Source of the DNA: Embleya scabrispora DSM 41855
GTDB lineage: Bacteria > Actinomycetota > Actinomycetes > Streptomycetales > Streptomycetaceae
Length of the DNA: 64,000 nt
Reading direction: 5' to 3'
NCBI RefSeq assembly: GCF_000372745.1
Contig: NZ_KB889662.1
Location: forward strand, 1-64,000
Of this stretch, positions 43,971 through 51,957 are shown piece after piece. The notes beneath the pieces were generated by a model, which was given only the letters and a program-made list of their open reading frames with translations, ran no database searches and was not told the DNA's origin. Every line of letters begins with the position of its first letter. The stretch's first letter is position 1. The position numbers and the translations under genes are program-made.

Positions 43971-45419
43971 ATGTCTGTAGGGAAATCCATAGGGAAATCC
44001 GCACGGAACGCCGCAGAAAGCGCCGCCGGGACCTCCGCCGGGCCCCCCGTCGACGCCCCCGCCCCCGGACGTATCGTCATCGAGAACTGCGCGATCGCGA
44101 CCGTGGACGCGCGAGACACCGAGCACGCCTTCGGCCACATCGTGATCGCGGGCAACCGCATCGAGTCGGTCGGCGCCGGGGCCGCCCCCGCCGGCCTCGA
44201 AGACGTCGTGCGCCGGATCGACGGAACCGGCCACCTGGTCACGCCGGGCCTGGTCAATACGCACCACCACTTCTACCAATGGATCACCCGCGGCCTCGCC
44301 CAGGAGTGCAACCTCTTCGACTGGCTCGTGACGCTGTACCCCACCTGGGCGAAGATCGACGACGAGATGTGTTACGCCGCCGCGCAGGGCTCGGCGGCCG
44401 CGCTGTTGCGCTCGGGCTGCACCACCTCGACCGATCACGCGTACGTCTTCCCCAAGGACGGCGGCGACATCCTGGGGGCGGAGATCCGCGCACTGGCCGA
44501 ACTGGGCATGCGCTTCCAACCCACCCGGGGCTCGATGGACCTCGGCCGCTCGCAGGGCGGACTGCCGCCGGACGCGTGCGTCGAGGACACCGACGCGGCG
44601 CTCGCCGCGACGGCCGAGGCGATCGACACGTGGCACGACGCGTCCTTCGACTCGATGGTGCGGATCACCGCCGCGCCCTGCTCGCCGTTCTCGGTCACGC
44701 CGCAACTGCTCGGCGGGGCTGCCGAGTTGGCCCGTGCGAAGGGCGTCCGACTGCACACCCACGGCTCCGAGACGGTGGAGGAGGAAGCGTTTTGCCACGA
44801 GAAGTTCGGCATGGGCCCCACCGACTACCTGGAGAGCGTGGGCTGGCTGGGCGAGGACGTGTGGATGGCGCACTGCGTACACATGAACGACTCGGACATC
44901 ACCAAGTTCGCGGCCACCGGCACCGGCGTGGCGCACTGCCCGTCCTCGAACGCCCGGCTGGCCGCGGGCATCGCGCGTGTTCCGGAGATGGTGGCCGCTG
45001 GCGTACCGGTCGGCCTGGGCGTCGACGGCACCGCCTCCAACGAGTCGGGAGAGCTGGGTACGGAACTGCGCAACGCGCTGCTGATCGCCCGACTGCGCGG
45101 CGGCCCGGCCGCGATGACGGCCCGTCAGTCGTTGCGGCTGGGCACGATGGGCGGCGCGAAGGTGCTCGGTCGCGAGCGCGAGATCGGCTCGCTGGAGCCC
45201 GGCAAGCTCGCCGACCTGGCGATGTGGCGGGTGGACGGCGTGCTGCACTCGGGCATCGTCGACCCGGTCGCGGCCCTGGTCCTGGGCGCGGCTGCGCCGC
45301 TGACCCTGCTGCTGGTGAACGGCCGCGAGGTGGTCGAACAGGGTCACCTGTCCCGGGTCGACGAGGAAGAGATCGCCCGCAACGTGGCCCACGCGGCGGC
45401 CCGGCTGCGCGCCGAGTGA
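43971..45419 (+). CDS. 8-oxoguanine deaminase-like amidohydrolase
   Basis: A 482-residue ATZ/TRZ-type amidohydrolase. Metal and catalytic motifs are complete: NTHHHFYQWITRGLAQ, HTHGSETVEEE, MAHCVHMNDSDI and GLGVDGTASNESG. The TRGLAQ and NESGE variants are those of the 8-oxoguanine deaminase subgroup rather than guanine deaminase. It would convert 8-oxoguanine to urate, feeding the operon immediately upstream. Some 30 extra residues rich in Ser/Ala/Gly precede the fold. An AGGGGA site lies before the ATG, and a strong hairpin follows the stop. Confidence 0.85.
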   Translation: MSVGKSIGKSARNAAESAAGTSAGPPVDAPAPGRIVIENCAIATVDARDTEHAFGHIVIAGNRIESVGAGAAPAGLEDVVRRIDGTGHLVTPGLVNTHHHFYQWITRGLAQECNLFDWLVTLYPTWAKIDDEMCYAAAQGSAAALLRSGCTTSTDHAYVFPKDGGDILGAEIRALAELGMRFQPTRGSMDLGRSQGGLPPDACVEDTDAALAATAEAIDTWHDASFDSMVRITAAPCSPFSVTPQLLGGAAELARAKGVRLHTHGSETVEEEAFCHEKFGMGPTDYLESVGWLGEDVWMAHCVHMNDSDITKFAATGTGVAHCPSSNARLAAGIARVPEMVAAGVPVGLGVDGTASNESGELGTELRNALLIARLRGGPAAMTARQSLRLGTMGGAKVLGREREIGSLEPGKLADLAMWRVDGVLHSGIVDPVAALVLGAAAPLTLLLVNGREVVEQGHLSRVDEEEIARNVAHAAARLRAE

Positions 45420-45440
45420 ACCACATGCACCCCTGACATA

Positions 45441-45484
45441 CCGTCACGCGGCCGAGCACCCCCGGGACTTCGGCCGCGCGACGG
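45441..45484 (+). terminator. Terminator after the amidohydrolase
   Basis: CCGTCACGCGGCCGA (45441-45455) pairs with TCGGCCGCGCGACGG (45470-45484), 14 of 15 pairs. It lies 22 bases after the stop. Confidence 0.7.
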
Positions 45485-45544
45485 CCCGGCCGGTGCAGCG
45501 GGTACAGCCGGCGTGGACGGTGCGGCCGACACAGCCGGTCCCGC

Positions 45545-45901
45545 TCAGCCGCCCGATGTCGCGGCCTTCGCGACCAGTGCCAGCGGTACGGTCGCGCACT
45601 GCGTCGCGGAAGCCACCGTCATGGTGCGCACCCCGGTCCGCCCGGCGATGTCGACCAGGCGCGCCGCATCGCACAGGTAGGGCTGGGCATGCGGCACGTC
45701 CCGGGCGCAGGTGGCCGCGTCGACGAACGCGGGCAACCACGGCTGCCCGTCCTGCCCGTGGATGAAGACCACCGACTCGGTGTCGTCGACCGGGATCACC
45801 ACGCCGCCGGCCACGATCTCCGTGAGCAGGTCGGCGGGGTCGGTCTCGGTGTCGTCGGCGCGGTCGAGGATGGCGGCCAGGGCCGGGTTCGCGACAGTCA
45901 T
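45545..45901 (-). CDS. SseB-like small protein
   Basis: A 118-residue protein resembling the SseB N-terminal domain. VANPALAAILDRADDTETDPADLLTEIVAGGVVIPVDDTESVVFIHGQDGQPWLPAFVDAATC has the typical strand-turn pattern ending in PAFVD. The function of SseB-like proteins in actinomycetes is unknown, and some lie near type VII loci. The start is uncertain: ATG 45901 lacks a clear ribosome-binding site and the frame extends to 45940. Confidence 0.65.
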   Translation of the reverse strand: MTVANPALAAILDRADDTETDPADLLTEIVAGGVVIPVDDTESVVFIHGQDGQPWLPAFVDAATCARDVPHAQPYLCDAARLVDIAGRTGVRTMTVASATQCATVPLALVAKAATSGG

Positions 45902-46032
45902 GCCAAGATCATATGGGCCCCGATTGTCGGGATTGGGCACCGCCGATCACCACGGCGCCCGGCGGACGCCGCAACGGGCGGGTCCGACCCGGTCGGACCC
46001 GCCCGTCGTCCTCGAAGCCGGGCGGGGCGGCC

Positions 46033-46422
46033 CTACACCTCGCGCCCCAGCGTCCGCAGATAGGCGCGCCAGCCGCCGAACTCGGTGATCTCCTTGTGCC
46101 GGCCCGACTCCGATTCGCCGCGCCGCAGGATCATCGAGAAACAGGCCGAGCCGTCCTCCAGCTTGATGATCCCGAACTCCAGCTCGGCCGGCTCGGTCGG
46201 CAACAGGTTGTCGCGCAGCACCTCGTCCGGCACCTCGTACACCTCCCCCGCGATCTGCGCCTCGCTCGCCGGGTCGGGCAACAGCCCCGGGCAGCGGTCG
46301 CCGATGGAGAAGAAGCGATAGCCGGGCGCGGTGCGGGCCTTGGCGAGCAGCGGCGCACCGTCGAGGTGGTGATGGAACGGACCACCCTCCATCGCCTGGC
46401 CGTTGAGGAACATCCGTGCCAT
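46033..46422 (-). CDS. Allophanate-hydrolase-C-domain-like (GGCT-fold) protein
   Basis: A 129-residue protein. MFLNGQAMEGGPFHHHLDGAPLLAKARTAPGYRFFSIGDRCPGLLPD followed by GEVYEVPDEVLRDNLLPTEPAELEFGIIKLEDG matches the gamma-glutamylcyclotransferase-like fold found at the C-terminus of allophanate hydrolases. AGGAGG before the ATG fixes the start. It lies 142 bases downstream of malate synthase on the same strand, within the purine region. Ureidoglycolate breakdown is the only step of the pathway without an assigned gene here, so this is a candidate for it. That is a guess from position and fold; a regulatory or unrelated amide-processing role is equally possible. Confidence 0.72.
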   Translation of the reverse strand: MARMFLNGQAMEGGPFHHHLDGAPLLAKARTAPGYRFFSIGDRCPGLLPDPASEAQIAGEVYEVPDEVLRDNLLPTEPAELEFGIIKLEDGSACFSMILRRGESESGRHKEITEFGGWRAYLRTLGREV

Positions 46423-46564
46423 GTGCTGCCTCCTGTTCGATGTCGCGGCCGAAGCGCTGCGAGAAGGTGCGGAACGACCGGGCCTGCCCGATTGCACGCG
46501 CCCCCACGACCCCCGGGGTGGGACCGGCCGTTCCGCGTATCGGGGAAACCGCGAACGGCGTGAC

Positions 46565-48184
46565 TCAGTCGAGGAGTTCGCATCCCGGCAGGGTGAGGAA
46601 GTCGACGAACTCCTCGGCGAGAGCCACCGTGAGGAACAGGTCACGGGCGGCCGTCCAGCGGCCCGCCTCGAACCGAGCGTCGCCGATCTCCTCGCGCAGT
46701 GCGCCCAGTTCCTCGACGACCAGGCGTCGGACCAGGTCCGCGGTCACCTTCTCGCCGGTGTCCGAGAGCAGCACGCCGTTGTTGATCCACTGCCATACCT
46801 GGGACCGGGAGATCTCCGCGGTCGCCACGTCCTCCATCAGGCCGAAGACGCCGACCGCGCCGTATCCGCGCAGCCACGCCTCCAGGTAGCGCAGCCCGAC
46901 CCCGACCGCCGCGTGCAGTCCGGCGCCGGTCGGCGACCCGTCCGCGGACGCCACGTCCAGGAGCTGATCCGCCGTCACCTCGACGTCGTCCCGGGTGCGT
47001 TCGATCTGATTCGGCCGATCGCCGAGCACCGCGTCGAACGCCTCGCGGCAGACCGGCACCAGGTCCGGGTGGGCCACCCACGAGCCGTCGAATCCGTCGC
47101 CGGCCTCGCGGTCCTTGTCGTCCCGCACCTTGGTCAGCGCCGCCGCGTTGGCCGCGGCGTCCCGCCGGGAAGGGATCACCGCCGCCATCCCGCCGATCGC
47201 ATGCGCCCCGCGCCGATGGCAGGTGCGCACGAGCAGTTCGGTGTACGCGCGCATGAACGGCGCGGTCATGGTGACCGCGTTGCGGTCCGGCAACACGAAC
47301 GCGTCCCCCGCGTCGCGGAAGTTCTTCACGATGCTGAACAGGTAGTCCCAGCGACCCGCGTTCAGGCCCGACGCGTGCTCGCGCAGTTCGTACAGAATCT
47401 CGTCCATCTCGAACGCGGCCGTGACCGTCTCGATCAGCACCGTGGCGCGGATGGTGCCGCGCGGGATGTCGAGCAGATCCTGGGCATGCCCGAACACGTC
47501 GTTCCACAACCGCGCTTCGAGGTGGCTCTCGATCTTCGGCAGGTAGAAGTACGGGCCCAGGCCCCGATCGAGCAGGCGGGCCGCGTTGTGGAAGAAGTAC
47601 AGCCCGAAGTCGACCAGCGCACCGGCGGCCGGCGCCCCGTCGACCAGGATGTGCCGTTCGTCCAGGTGCCAGCCGCGCGGGCGCATCACCACGGTCGCCA
47701 GTTCCTCGTCCGGGCGCAGCCGGTAGGTCTTTCCCTCGGCGGTGGAGAAGTCGATCCGCCGGTCGTAGGCGTCGATCAGGTTGAGCTGATGCGCGACGAC
47801 GTTGTGCCAGGTGGGCGCCGAGGCGTCCTCGAAGTCGGCGAGCCAGATCCGGGCACCCGAGTTGAGCGCGTTGATCGTCATCTTGCGATCCGCCGGCCCG
47901 GTGATCTCCACCCGCCGGTCGCGCAGCGCGGGCGGCGCCTCGGCCACCCGCCAGTCGGCGGCGCGCACGTCGGCGGTCTCCGGCAGGAAGTCCAGCCGCC
48001 CGGTACGCGCGATCTCCTCGCGTCGGGCCCGGCGCAGGTCGAGCAACGCGTCGCGCCGGCCGCCGAACCTGCGCTGCAGGCTCGCCACGAAACGCAGCGC
48101 CTCGGTGGTGAGCACCTCGTCCGCTCGCGGCACGGAGCCGCCGGTCGCCGTGCCGTGCTTGACCACGATGGCCGGTGCGCTCAT
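46565..48184 (-). CDS. aceB: Malate synthase A
   Basis: A 539-residue enzyme of normal length for malate synthase A. ATVLIETVTAAFEMDEILYELREHASGLNAGRWDYLFSIVKNFR carries the family signature H-x-x-G-L-N-x-G-x-W-D-Y. Catalytic Arg and acidic metal ligands lie in ADFEDASAPTW and the segment just quoted. It condenses glyoxylate with acetyl-CoA to malate. AAGGAGAG precedes the ATG. It is divergent from the IclR-type regulator, and two palindromes lie between them. With gcl broken it is the only complete glyoxylate-consuming gene visible. Confidence 0.95.
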   Translation of the reverse strand: MSAPAIVVKHGTATGGSVPRADEVLTTEALRFVASLQRRFGGRRDALLDLRRARREEIARTGRLDFLPETADVRAADWRVAEAPPALRDRRVEITGPADRKMTINALNSGARIWLADFEDASAPTWHNVVAHQLNLIDAYDRRIDFSTAEGKTYRLRPDEELATVVMRPRGWHLDERHILVDGAPAAGALVDFGLYFFHNAARLLDRGLGPYFYLPKIESHLEARLWNDVFGHAQDLLDIPRGTIRATVLIETVTAAFEMDEILYELREHASGLNAGRWDYLFSIVKNFRDAGDAFVLPDRNAVTMTAPFMRAYTELLVRTCHRRGAHAIGGMAAVIPSRRDAAANAAALTKVRDDKDREAGDGFDGSWVAHPDLVPVCREAFDAVLGDRPNQIERTRDDVEVTADQLLDVASADGSPTGAGLHAAVGVGLRYLEAWLRGYGAVGVFGLMEDVATAEISRSQVWQWINNGVLLSDTGEKVTADLVRRLVVEELGALREEIGDARFEAGRWTAARDLFLTVALAEEFVDFLTLPGCELLD

Positions 48185-48233
48185 GGGTGGCTCTCCTTCG
48201 CCGTAGACGCTCTTTTGTAGAGTGGACATTAGT

Positions 48234-48248
48234 TTCCGGGAAACGGAA
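48234..48248. promoter_or_regulatory. TTCCG-N5-CGGAA operator between aceB and allR
   Basis: TTCCGGGAAACGGAA, perfect 5-bp arms, 50 bases from the aceB start and 43 bases from the regulator start. Confidence 0.65.
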
Positions 48249-48249
48249 G

Positions 48250-48266
48250 TTCAACAACTTGTTGAA
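48250..48266. promoter_or_regulatory. Perfect 17-bp palindrome between aceB and allR
   Basis: TTCAACAACTTGTTGAA, perfect 8-bp arms with one central base. It lies 25 bases before the regulator start and next to the TTCCG site. Related copies precede uraD and hyi. Confidence 0.75.
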
Positions 48267-48290
48267 ATATTCTCGACGGAGGATCGCGCC

Positions 48291-49094
48291 GTGGCCGCAC
48301 TCGACTCAGGTAGCAATGGCACGAGCGGTGGCGTGCAGTCCCTGGAACGCGCGTTCGACCTCCTCGAACTGCTCGCCGACGCGGATGGCGTGTTGACGCT
48401 CAGCGAACTCGCCGCGCGTTCAGGATTGCCCATGCCCACCATCCACCGCCTGGTACGCACGCTCGTGTCGCTGGGCTATCTGCGCCAGGACGCCTCCCGC
48501 CGCTACACCCTCGGCCCGAGACTGATCCGGCTGGGCGAGACCGCGGGCCGACTGCTGGGCAGTTGGGCCCGGCCGTACCTGGCCGAACTGATGGAGACCA
48601 CCGGCGAGACCGCCAATCTCGCGGTGCTCGAGGCGGGCGAGGTGGTCTATGTCGGCCAGGTGCCCAGCCGGCACTCGATGCGGATGTTCACCGAGGTCGG
48701 CCGACGTGTGCAGCCGCACTGCACCGCGGTGGGCAAGGTCCTGCTCGCCCAACTGCCCGAGGCCGACGCCGCACGTATGCTCGGCGGTCGACCGCTGGCC
48801 GCGCACACCGCGCACACGGTCACCGATCCCGCCGAGCTGCTCGCCCAGTTCCCGCGAATCAGGGCGCAGGGTTATGCGATCGACGACCAGGAGCAGGAAC
48901 TGGGCGTGCGCTGCGTCGCGGTCGTGGTGCCGGGAGCGCCCACCGCGACCGCGCTGTCCGTATCCGGGCCCGAGGGTCGGATCCGGGCGATGGAGGAGCA
49001 GTGGATGACCACCAGGATGCAGGGGATCGCGGCCCGCCTTGGCGCGCGCCTCGGCGGCACCGAGCCGGACGCGCGGCCGGTGTCCACGGGCTGA
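48291..49094 (+). CDS. allR: IclR family regulator, probable AllR
   Basis: A 267-residue IclR-type regulator from GTG 48291 with GGAGG nine bases upstream. A winged helix-turn-helix (SLERAFDLLELLADADGVLTLSELAARSGLPMPTIHRLVRTLVSLGYL) is followed by the IclR ligand domain with the hallmark PHCTAVGKVLLAQLP and GYAIDDQEQELGVRCVAVVV. It diverges from malate synthase. In Streptomyces coelicolor an IclR protein, AllR, represses the allantoin and glyoxylate genes, and synteny supports the same identity here. The 3' end overlaps the convergent TetR frame by 236 bases. Confidence 0.88.
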   Translation: MAALDSGSNGTSGGVQSLERAFDLLELLADADGVLTLSELAARSGLPMPTIHRLVRTLVSLGYLRQDASRRYTLGPRLIRLGETAGRLLGSWARPYLAELMETTGETANLAVLEAGEVVYVGQVPSRHSMRMFTEVGRRVQPHCTAVGKVLLAQLPEADAARMLGGRPLAAHTAHTVTDPAELLAQFPRIRAQGYAIDDQEQELGVRCVAVVVPGAPTATALSVSGPEGRIRAMEEQWMTTRMQGIAARLGARLGGTEPDARPVSTG

Positions 49095-50409
49095 CGCGCA
49101 CACCGCCCGGCCGATGCCCGGCGCGCCCGACCGCGCCTTCGCGCGAATCCACCACACGGCACCCGGGAGCGGTCAACTGCCGGCGCGCGGCGGCGGGTTC
49201 GGGCTGCCCGACCGGATCCAGCCCGAGCACCGCGCCGGCCACCGCGGCCGGCGTCGCGGCCACGCCGGCGGTGTCGCGCAGGTGTCGGGTGCGCGCCACG
49301 TCGTTGATCGCGGTCAGCGCGGCGTGCACCCGGATCCGAGCCCGCGCCGTGCCGTACTGCGGGCGCACGGCGCACAGCAGGTGCGCCCACTCCATCAGGT
49401 AGTCCGCCTGCGACTGCCGCGCCCGGTGCCGAGCCGATGTCGGCAGATGCGACACCTCGGTGAGCAACAGCGAGACCAGGTCGCTGTGCTCGGCCGCGAA
49501 CCGGATGTATGCCTCCAGCAGGGCGCGCAGCGCGGCCTCGGGATCCCCGGCGCCGGCGAGCGCGCACGTCATGTCCATCGCCAACCACTCGATGCCCCGG
49601 GTCATCGCCGCCGAGAGCAGGTCGCCCTTGCTCTCGAAGTGGTTGTACACGCTCGGGCCCGCGATCCCGGCCGCCGCCCCGATGTCCTCGATGGCGACGC
49701 CGGCATACCCCTGCTCGGCGAACATCCGTACGGCCGCGGTCAGCAGCGCCTCGCGTCGCGAGCGCGGCGTGATCCCGACCGGCTGCTGCGGGCGGGCGAT
49801 CGGCGCCGGTTCGGCGGGCGGTGCGGCGACCGCCGCCCGGCCCAGTTCCACGAGCAGCCGCACGTACTCCGGGCGGGGGAGTTCGATCCGATGGAAGGAC
49901 GGACTGAGCAGTACGCCCAGGCCGCACCACGCGAGCAACTCGGCCTGTTCGGGCGACAATCGCGGGCGGGCGTCCCGGATCAGCGCGGCCACCGCGGCGG
50001 TCACCGCACGGATCTCGCGACGGACCTCGGCCCGCTCCGCCGCCGGCAACAACCGGCCCTCGCGCTGCCACAACACGCCCACCTCACGATGGTCGAGGGT
50101 GACCACGACCACCGCACGCGGCACGGTGTCCGGATCTTCGACCGTGCTGCGGGCCAACGCGTCACGCACCGGCGCGACTCCGTCGAGCACGACCTGCACG
50201 AGCAGGTGCTGCTTGCTCCGGAAGTGCCGGTACAGAGCAGAGGGCCCCATACCCACCGCCTCGGCGATGTCTCTCATGCCCACGTCCGCGTACCCGCGGC
50301 GGTGGAACAACTCGGCCGCCGCGGCCAGGATCAGCGCGCGCCGATTGCGTGGCCGGGTCCCCCGGGCGGGCGGCACGAGTCCACCGACCTTGCGTGCCGC
50401 AGCCACCAT
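48859..50409 (-). CDS. Tandem TetR-domain regulator with overrunning C-terminus
   Basis: A 516-codon frame with two TetR DNA-binding domains: RNRRALILAAAAELFHRRGYADVGMRDIAEAVGMGPSALYRHFRSK (about residues 22-66) and SRREALLTAAVRMFAEQGYAGVAIEDIGAAAGIAGPSVYNHFESK (about 218-262). Each is followed by a ligand-type helical region. The fold should end near residue 395. The last ~120 codons are Pro/Arg/Ser-rich and 79 of them are antisense to the IclR gene, so the original stop may have been lost or shifted. GGAAGGAAG precedes the ATG. It is divergent from an SDR gene it may control. Confidence 0.78.
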   Translation of the reverse strand: MVAAARKVGGLVPPARGTRPRNRRALILAAAAELFHRRGYADVGMRDIAEAVGMGPSALYRHFRSKQHLLVQVVLDGVAPVRDALARSTVEDPDTVPRAVVVVTLDHREVGVLWQREGRLLPAAERAEVRREIRAVTAAVAALIRDARPRLSPEQAELLAWCGLGVLLSPSFHRIELPRPEYVRLLVELGRAAVAAPPAEPAPIARPQQPVGITPRSRREALLTAAVRMFAEQGYAGVAIEDIGAAAGIAGPSVYNHFESKGDLLSAAMTRGIEWLAMDMTCALAGAGDPEAALRALLEAYIRFAAEHSDLVSLLLTEVSHLPTSARHRARQSQADYLMEWAHLLCAVRPQYGTARARIRVHAALTAINDVARTRHLRDTAGVAATPAAVAGAVLGLDPVGQPEPAAARRQLTAPGCRVVDSREGAVGRAGHRPGGVRVSPWTPAARPARCRRGARQGGPRSPASWWSSTAPPSPGSDPRARIRTARSRWALPAPRPRRSARPVPAPGRRSHNPAP

Positions 50410-50624
50410 CGCGTACTTCCTTCCGGGATCCGCCCCGGCGCCATTGTTTCAGCCTGCCGCGCCGCGCACCGCCCGTGCGCGAACCGGGCCGCCGGAGCAC
50501 CGGAGGGGCCGCCGCCGACCCGATGGGCACACATGCTCGACCGGGCCGCGGTGCCGGCGCTCACCGGCAGTGCCGCGGGCGTGCCCGGCGGACCGCGGTG
50601 CGTCCGGTTACTACGCTGGGCGAC

Positions 50625-51404
50625 ATGACGACCTCACTGATCACCGGCGCCACCTCGGGCCTCGGCGCCGCGTTCGCCCGACGGCTCGCCCACGAAGGGC
50701 ACGCCCTCGTCCTGGTCGCGCGCGACCGGGAACGGTTGGCCGAATCCGCCCGCGACCTGCGCGAGGAGCACGGCGTGGCGGTGGAGGTGCTGGCCGCGGA
50801 CCTGTCCCTGGACGAGGGAATCGCGGCGGTCGAGGCCCGACTCGCCGATCGTGCCGCGCCGGTGGACGTGTTGGTCAACAACGCCGGCTTCGGCAACCGG
50901 GGCGGTTTCCTGGACGCGTCCACGGCCGACGAGGTGCGCATGCTCAAGGTGCACTGCGAGGCGGTGCTGCGGCTGACCACCGCCGCGAGTGCGGCGATGC
51001 GCGAGCGCGGCCGCGGCTGGGTGATCAACGTGGCGTCCGTCGCCGCCTTCCTGCCACGCGGCACCTACGGCGCGAGCAAGGCGTGGGTGGTCAGCTTCAC
51101 CGAGGGCGCTGCCCGCGAACTCGCGGGCAGCGGCGTGCGGTTGATGGCGCTGTGTCCGGGCTTCGTGCGTACCGAGTTCCACCTGCGGGCCGGGATGGGC
51201 ACGTCCAACATCCCCAACTGGATGTGGTTGGACGCCGATCGGGTGGTCGCCGCCGCGATCCGCGACCTCGCGGTGGGCCGCACGGTCAGCGTGCCGGACC
51301 TGCGCTACAAGGCGGTGGTCGGGTTGGCCAAGCTCACTCCCCGCGGCCTCTTCGGCAGCGTGTCCACCAGGACCGGCCGGGTGTACGGGCCGACCCGCAC
51401 CTAG
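50625..51404 (+). CDS. SDR family NAD(P)-dependent oxidoreductase
   Basis: A 259-residue short-chain dehydrogenase of the DltE/YqjQ-like type. It has SLITGATSGLGAAFARRLA (cofactor), LVNNAGFGNRG, VINVASVAAFLPRGTYGASKAWVVSFTEGAARE with Ser and Tyr-x-x-x-Lys, and CPGFVRTEFH. It starts at ATG 50625, divergent from the tandem TetR regulator (215-base gap). A hairpin follows. The substrate is not predictable. Confidence 0.88.
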   Translation: MTTSLITGATSGLGAAFARRLAHEGHALVLVARDRERLAESARDLREEHGVAVEVLAADLSLDEGIAAVEARLADRAAPVDVLVNNAGFGNRGGFLDASTADEVRMLKVHCEAVLRLTTAASAAMRERGRGWVINVASVAAFLPRGTYGASKAWVVSFTEGAARELAGSGVRLMALCPGFVRTEFHLRAGMGTSNIPNWMWLDADRVVAAAIRDLAVGRTVSVPDLRYKAVVGLAKLTPRGLFGSVSTRTGRVYGPTRT

Positions 51405-51422
51405 GGAGTTCGGCACACGCCA

Positions 51423-51455
51423 CAGGCCCCGCCGACACGAGGTCGACGGGGCCTG
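51423..51455. terminator. Terminator between SDR and small basic protein genes
   Basis: CAGGCCCCGCCGAC (51423-51436) pairs with GTCGACGGGGCCTG (51442-51455), 13 of 14 pairs with a 5-base loop. It serves the SDR gene and perhaps the convergent small gene. Confidence 0.7.
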
Positions 51456-51572
51456 CGGGCGCGTACCGGGCGGGGCGGTGGGGTCCTCACGCCCCTCCCC
51501 CGGGCATCCGCGAGGTCCCGGGCCGGTCACCTCGGGCCGAGCGCCCGGGGCGCCGTCCGAGACGCCGGGCCG

Positions 51573-51746
51573 TCAGCGCCTCGGGCGGCCCTTGGGCCGG
51601 TCGCTCTTGCCGCGCCGGGCGGCCTTGGGGGATTCGACAGCGTCCGTCGCCTCAGCTGCCGGTGCCGGTGCGGAGTCTGCACGCTCGGCTTCGACGAACA
51701 GCGAGTTCTTGTTCTGAAGGTGGGGTTTCGACTTCTGCTTGGCCAT
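51573..51746 (-). CDS. Small basic protein (57 residues), unknown function
   Basis: A short frame starting at ATG 51746 with AGGAGG nine bases upstream. The N-terminus is MAKQKSKPHLQNKNSLFVEAE, the middle is Ala/Glu/Pro-rich, and the C-terminus is a Lys/Arg cluster (ARRGKSDRPKGRPRR). There are no hydrophobic or cysteine residues. Short Lys-rich proteins of this type are widespread but uncharacterised in streptomycetes. The strong ribosome-binding site and actinomycete codon use support it as real. It diverges from the hydroxyproline operon. Confidence 0.7.
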   Translation of the reverse strand: MAKQKSKPHLQNKNSLFVEAERADSAPAPAAEATDAVESPKAARRGKSDRPKGRPRR

Positions 51747-51919
51747 GGCCTTTTCCTCCTACGGAGAACCGATGGTCGGTCGTCATCCACTCTCACACCG
51801 ATCATCACGCACCGCATGTCGAGAACTACCTGCTGTGACCACCCGATTCGCGATGACGCGACGCACCTCCGGTCGGCGGACACGCTCCCGGCGGCTGTCC
51901 ACGTATGGGCGTCGACAAA

Positions 51920-51937
51920 CCCTTTACCTCGTAAGGG
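51920..51937. promoter_or_regulatory. Imperfect palindrome in the hydroxyproline operon promoter
   Basis: CCCTTTACCTCGTAAGGG is an inverted repeat with one extra T in the left arm. It lies 21 bases before the operon's GTG start, where a -35 box would fall. No Shine-Dalgarno sequence is visible between it and the start, so the first gene may be translated from a leaderless or very short-leader transcript. Confidence 0.45.
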
Positions 51938-51957
51938 CAATGTGACATTTTACAGAC

